Of a stretch of 8,208 nucleotides of DNA, positions 5,509-8,208 are shown in pieces; the stretch's first letter is position 1; each line of letters starts with the position of its first letter. The stretch is from the NCBI GenBank assembly GCA_030039655.1, contig JASHVC010000749.1, forward strand, positions 1 to 8,208. The letters are read 5' to 3'. The translations under genes and the position numbers were made by a program. The notes beneath the pieces were generated by a model. That model did not search any database. It saw only the letters and a program-made list of their open reading frames with translations, and was not told the origin of the DNA. Origin of the DNA: Xanthobacteraceae bacterium (GTDB taxonomy: Bacteria > Pseudomonadota > Alphaproteobacteria > Rhizobiales > Xanthobacteraceae).

Positions 5509-6162
5509 TCAGGACGGCGGCGAACCGAGCGGCAAATCGGCAAAAATCTTGTACTGCTGCGACTTCGGCTTTGCCTTGTCTTCCTCGTTCAAATACTCGA
5601 CCGAGCTCTTGCCCTGATAGGCGAGCGGCAAGACCATGACGCGGATGAAGCGCGTGGGCCGGTCGGCGGCCTGGGCGAACACGCCGTCCGGCCCGGTCTC
5701 GTACCAGGCGCAGCCGGGCCCGTACGACGTCGAGCACCCGTGGGTGTCGATCCGAATTCCGCCTTCAAACAAACAACGGATGCCGGGGCCCTGATGCCGG
5801 TGCAAGTAGGCGCAGCCGCCCGGCGGAAACGCCACGCTGTCGCCGCGCAGCAGGAGCGGCCCCTTCGGCAATGTTTCGAGCGAAGCGATGAGCTTTTCCC
5901 TGCAGACGACACCGCGGCCGGCCACGGCGCCGGCGACCGCATCGCCCGGCGCCATCTCCCAGCGCCAGAGCGTGGCGCCCTCGCGGCCGGCCTGGAGCGT
6001 GACCCTGCCTTCACCACTCCACGCCTCACCGTCGCGTAAGGTGCGATCCCCGATCGTCACCGCGCCGTGGACCACAAAGATCATGCGCGGCAACGCCGGC
6101 AGACCGGCGTCGGCAGAGTCATTTGACAGTATGTCTTCGTAGAACCGAAGCACGGGGGGCAT
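5509..6162 (-). CDS. Cupin-domain protein
   Basis: A 217-residue soluble protein, probably bicupin. Residues about 25-70 form a degenerate beta-rich N-terminal half (MIFVVHGAVTIGDRTLRDGEAW). Residues about 105-180 are a clearer cupin: GDSVAFPPGG, then YLHRHQGPGIRCLFEGGIRI with His121 and His123 in the metal-binding HxH, and GPGCAWYETGPDG with RFIRVMVLP as the second motif. The usual metal-ligand Glu of the first motif falls on Gly127, and the His of the second motif is not obvious; Glu in WYET may substitute. Cupins range from dioxygenases to isomerases and sugar or effector binders; no reaction is assigned. The start is supported by AGGAG 6 nt upstream (6169-6173, complementary strand). It is divergent from the ubiD-family gene with a repeat-rich 140-bp region between, which suggests related control and perhaps a shared pathway. 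Confidence 0.8.
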   Translation of the reverse strand: MPPVLRFYEDILSNDSADAGLPALPRMIFVVHGAVTIGDRTLRDGEAWSGEGRVTLQAGREGATLWRWEMAPGDAVAGAVAGRGVVCREKLIASLETLPKGPLLLRGDSVAFPPGGCAYLHRHQGPGIRCLFEGGIRIDTHGCSTSYGPGCAWYETGPDGVFAQAADRPTRFIRVMVLPLAYQGKSSVEYLNEEDKAKPKSQQYKIFADLPLGSPPS

Positions 6163-6202
6163 GATCTTCTCCTAAGGCGCTATGCGCCCGATAGGTGACT
6201 GT

Positions 6203-6256
6203 GCATTTAGCACCGCTCGCAACGGCATTTACACCTTTGCGCCCGCATTGCTAAAT
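6203..6256. promoter_or_regulatory. Phased repeats in the cupin/ubiD divergent region (candidate operators)
   Basis: GCATTTA occurs at 6203-6209 and 6225-6231, each followed by CACC (with one extra G in the first copy), and GCATT recurs at 6245-6249. The starts are 22 and 20 bp apart, near two helical turns. In addition ATTTAGCA (6205-6212) is the perfect reverse complement of TGCTAAAT (6249-6256). A small palindrome, GGCGC-TAT-GCGCC (6176-6188), lies nearer the cupin start. The pattern resembles a multi-site regulator-binding region. No regulator gene is in the window and no factor can be named. Confidence 0.4.
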
Positions 6257-6290
6257 CGCTTTCAACTTGACCTCGGTCGCAAGTACCGAT

Positions 6291-6296
6291 GGGAGG
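6291..6296 (+). promoter_or_regulatory. Shine-Dalgarno that decides the ubiD-family start
   Basis: GGGAGG lies 6 nt upstream of ATG 6303. The frame extends to a TTG at 6267, but that codon lacks such a site, and translation from it would read through this motif. Confidence 0.75.
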
Positions 6297-6302
6297 CCGC
6301 CC

Positions 6303-7841
6303 ATGCCTGCAATTGATACCGAGCGCTTCCGGCTGCGCAACTTCGTCGACAAGCTCGTGGACCTCGGCGAATGCGAAGTGCGGAAGGAGCCGATTGACCT
6401 GGTCGACGTGGCAGCGCATCTCGACGGCAATCCGCGCGCGGTGCTGTTCAAGGCGGCGGGGCCCGAGAAAGCCGAGCTGGTCGGCAACGTCATGGGCTCG
6501 CGCAAGCGGCTGGCCTGCGCGCTCGACACCGATGAGCGCGGCCTGCTGGCCACGCTCAACCAGCGGCTCAATCGCCTGCAGCCACCTATAAAAGTATCGT
6601 CGCAGCAGGCACCGGTGCAGCAAGTCGTCCTCAAAGAAGACGAGGCCGATCTCACCGCGCTGCCGGTGCACCTGCAGCACGGCGCCGATGGCGCACCTTA
6701 TATTTCCGCAGGAATCGACTACGCGGTCTTTCCGGACACAGGCTTCACCAATGTGGGCTGCCGCCGCATCATGCTGCGCGGCCCGCGGCAGGCCGGCGTC
6801 GATTTGATCGCGCCGAGCGACATGCGCGCGATTTATCTGGAAGGCGCCGAGCGCAACGAGCCGGTGCCAGTCGCCTATGCGGTCGGCTCGCATCCGGCCG
6901 ATTTCCTCGCCGCCATGGTGGCGATGCCTTCGGTCGACGAGATCGACGTGGTCGGCGCGTTGCGCGGCCAGCCGGTGCCGGTGGTGAAATGCGTCACCAA
7001 CGATGTCTATGTGCCGGCCGATGCCGAATACGTTATCGAAGGCTTTCTGGATCCGGCGGGGCATGTCGAACCGGAGGGGCCGTTCGGCGAATACGTCGGC
7101 TATTACGGCGTGGTGAAGCGCAATCCCGTGCTGCGTATCACCGCGATCACGCACCGCGAGGACGCGCTGTTTCAGACGCTGACCATCGGCGGGAAGACGC
7201 TTTCGTATACCGACACCACGCAGCTCTCCGCCATGAAGACCGAATCCGCGGCCTGGGCGGCGCTGATGGCGGCGGTGCGCGAGCCGCTCGCCGTCTACGC
7301 GACATCGTCGAGCGGCGGCATGTATAATGTGCGCGTGTCATTGCGTCAGCGCGTGCCCGGCGACGCGCGCAACGCCATCGCGGCTGTGTTCGGCTCGCAC
7401 GCCGAAGCCAAGCACGTGTTCGTCTACGATCCCGACATCGATGTTTTCTCCGACGCTGAGGCCGATTGGGCATTCGCCACGCGCTTTCAGGGCGATCGCG
7501 ATCTCATCACTGGCTCGGGTTTCCGCGTCGTGCCGCTCGATCCCTCGCTGCAGGGTGCGCGCACCGGCGCCAAGCTCGGTTTCGATTGCACGATTCCATT
7601 CGGCAAGACGGACTCTTTCGAGTTCTCGGTGCCGAAACCGCCGGTAGCCAAAAAATCCGCGCCGCAAAAATCTGCGGCCGATGCGCTTGCGTCCGGACCG
7701 GCCAGCTTCCTGGAGCTGATGGCGGCGCTCGGCAGCCGCGACGGTCGCGAAATCGTGCGCGAGCTGGATTCGCTCTATGCGGCGCAGCGTCTCGGCAGGA
7801 ATGAAGACGGAAGGTATGTGCTGAAGAGCAACGACAAGTAA
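6303..7841 (+). CDS. UbiD-family prenylated-FMN decarboxylase
   Basis: A 512-residue protein of normal length for UbiD enzymes, which reversibly (de)carboxylate aromatic, heteroaromatic or alpha,beta-unsaturated acids using prenylated FMN and a divalent metal with K+. Visible family features are ISAGIDYAVFPDTGFTNVG and CRRIMLRG (about 136-160), whose Arg154/155 region matches the catalytic Arg; a conserved IEGFLDPAGHVEPEGPFGEYVGYYG with Glu258 and Glu263, equivalent to the Glu277/Glu282 pair of Aspergillus niger Fdc1; and a C-terminal FDCTIPFGKTDSFEF block. The last 60 residues are a Lys/Ala-rich linker and a small helical tail. No ubiX-type prenyltransferase gene for making the cofactor is in the window; it may be elsewhere. 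Substrate is unknown: candidates include phenolic, furan or pyrrole carboxylates. It sits 134 bp upstream of the methyltransferase-like gene, on the same strand. Confidence 0.92.
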   Translation: MPAIDTERFRLRNFVDKLVDLGECEVRKEPIDLVDVAAHLDGNPRAVLFKAAGPEKAELVGNVMGSRKRLACALDTDERGLLATLNQRLNRLQPPIKVSSQQAPVQQVVLKEDEADLTALPVHLQHGADGAPYISAGIDYAVFPDTGFTNVGCRRIMLRGPRQAGVDLIAPSDMRAIYLEGAERNEPVPVAYAVGSHPADFLAAMVAMPSVDEIDVVGALRGQPVPVVKCVTNDVYVPADAEYVIEGFLDPAGHVEPEGPFGEYVGYYGVVKRNPVLRITAITHREDALFQTLTIGGKTLSYTDTTQLSAMKTESAAWAALMAAVREPLAVYATSSSGGMYNVRVSLRQRVPGDARNAIAAVFGSHAEAKHVFVYDPDIDVFSDAEADWAFATRFQGDRDLITGSGFRVVPLDPSLQGARTGAKLGFDCTIPFGKTDSFEFSVPKPPVAKKSAPQKSAADALASGPASFLELMAALGSRDGREIVRELDSLYAAQRLGRNEDGRYVLKSNDK

Positions 7842-7858
7842 GAACAAACCATCATGAA

Positions 7859-7953
7859 TGTCATCGTCCGCGCAGGCGGACAATCCAGTAATCGCCGGCC
7901 AAGCGCCTGACGCGTAGCGCTTACTGGATGCCCCGCCTTCGCGGGGCATGACA
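7859..7953. repeat. Multi-armed palindromic intergenic repeat element
   Basis: A 95-bp element bounded by TGTCAT (7859-7864) and ATGACA (7948-7953). Inside lie GTCCGC/GCGGAC with a GCAG loop (7866-7881), ATCCAGTAA (7883-7891) matched by TTACTGGAT (7921-7929), and a 9-bp perfect stem ATGCCCCGC/GCGGGGCAT with a CTTC loop (7928-7949). It resembles the abundant palindromic repeats between genes of Hyphomicrobiales, whose antisense reading gives protein-like strings such as CPAKAGHP. It probably folds in the ubiD-to-methyltransferase transcript and may lower readthrough or stabilise RNA. Confidence 0.85.
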
Positions 7954-7975
7954 AAAATAGGTAGGGAGCGACACG

Positions 7976-8208
7976 ATGAGTCAACGAACAATGCCGCCAT
8001 TTCGTGCCGACCACGTCGGCAGCCTGCTGCGCACCGCGCCGATCAAAGATGCGCGTGAAAAACACGGGCGCGGCGCGATAACGGCGGCGCAGCTCAAAGA
8101 GATCGAAGATCGCGAGATCGAAAAGGTCATCAAAAAGCAGGAGGATGTCGGGCTCAAGCTCGCGACCGACGGCGAATTCCGCCGCTCCTGGTGGCATTTC
8201 GACTTCTT
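7976..8208 (+). CDS. MetE C-terminal-like methyltransferase, N-terminal part (cut by window end)
   Basis: Only the first 77 residues are present. They match the start of the stand-alone proteins related to the C-terminal domain of cobalamin-independent methionine synthase: FRADHVGSLLRTAP (residues 9-22), an internal ITAAQLKEIEDREIEKVIKKQ helix region, then EDVGLKLATDGEFRRSWWHFDF ending at the edge. RADHVGSLLR and TDGEFRR..WH are the diagnostic blocks; in the family they shape the homocysteine/zinc-containing barrel, but the zinc ligands would lie beyond this window. Such short paralogs (YxjG/YxjH type) may use unusual methyl donors, so methionine synthesis is not assured. The start is firm: AGGGAG (7963-7968) lies 7 nt before the ATG. 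It follows the ubiD-family gene on the same strand across the palindromic repeat. Confidence 0.88.
   Translation, partial: MSQRTMPPFRADHVGSLLRTAPIKDAREKHGRGAITAAQLKEIEDREIEKVIKKQEDVGLKLATDGEFRRSWWHFDF

Noticed and set aside
6207..7154. 315-codon open frame on the minus strand opposite the UbiD-family gene
   Set aside because: Same pattern of antisense shadow with biased residues; the + strand gene carries the conserved motifs.
7775..8197. 140-codon minus-strand frame containing CPAKAGHP
   Set aside because: The protein-like string is the translation of the palindromic intergenic repeat, and the rest is antisense to two real genes.

Overview
The window looks like chromosomal DNA of a high-GC alphaproteobacterium, most likely of the order Hyphomicrobiales (Bradyrhizobium, Xanthobacteraceae or similar). 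The clues are strongly GC-biased codon use from about position 2660 onward, a DUF3597 gene of the type common in that order, and a multi-armed palindromic intergenic repeat (7859-7953) of the kind scattered through those genomes. The genus is inferred, not demonstrated.

Left part (1 to about 2600) has visibly lower GC and looks like accessory DNA. It holds a long perfect-looking inverted repeat (70-115), a DUF2971 gene (273-1007, +), a small coiled-coil gene (1120-1407, -) and a membrane-anchored YkuD-type L,D-transpeptidase (1605-2426, +) with a non-standard active-site motif. The stretches between them carry hairpins and a motif ACTGTCCC present three times in mixed orientation, but no further gene that I can support.

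Right part (2663-8208) is high GC and metabolic. A GNAT acetyltransferase (2663-3139, -) is divergent from a thiamine-diphosphate decarboxylase related to benzoylformate decarboxylase (3272-4948, +). A small DUF3597 protein (5084-5506, +) follows. A cupin gene (5509-6162, -) meets it tail to tail and is divergent from a UbiD-family prenylated-FMN decarboxylase (6303-7841, +). Beyond a palindromic repeat, the start of a MetE-C-terminal-like methyltransferase (7976 to the window edge, +) is visible.

Two unrelated decarboxylase types (TPP and prFMN), a cupin and a MetE-like protein lie within 5 kb. This suggests, but does not prove, a catabolic locus for an aromatic or 2-oxo acid. The cupin/ubiD divergent region contains helically phased GCATT repeats that may be operators. 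No rRNA, tRNA, CRISPR array or intact insertion sequence was found.
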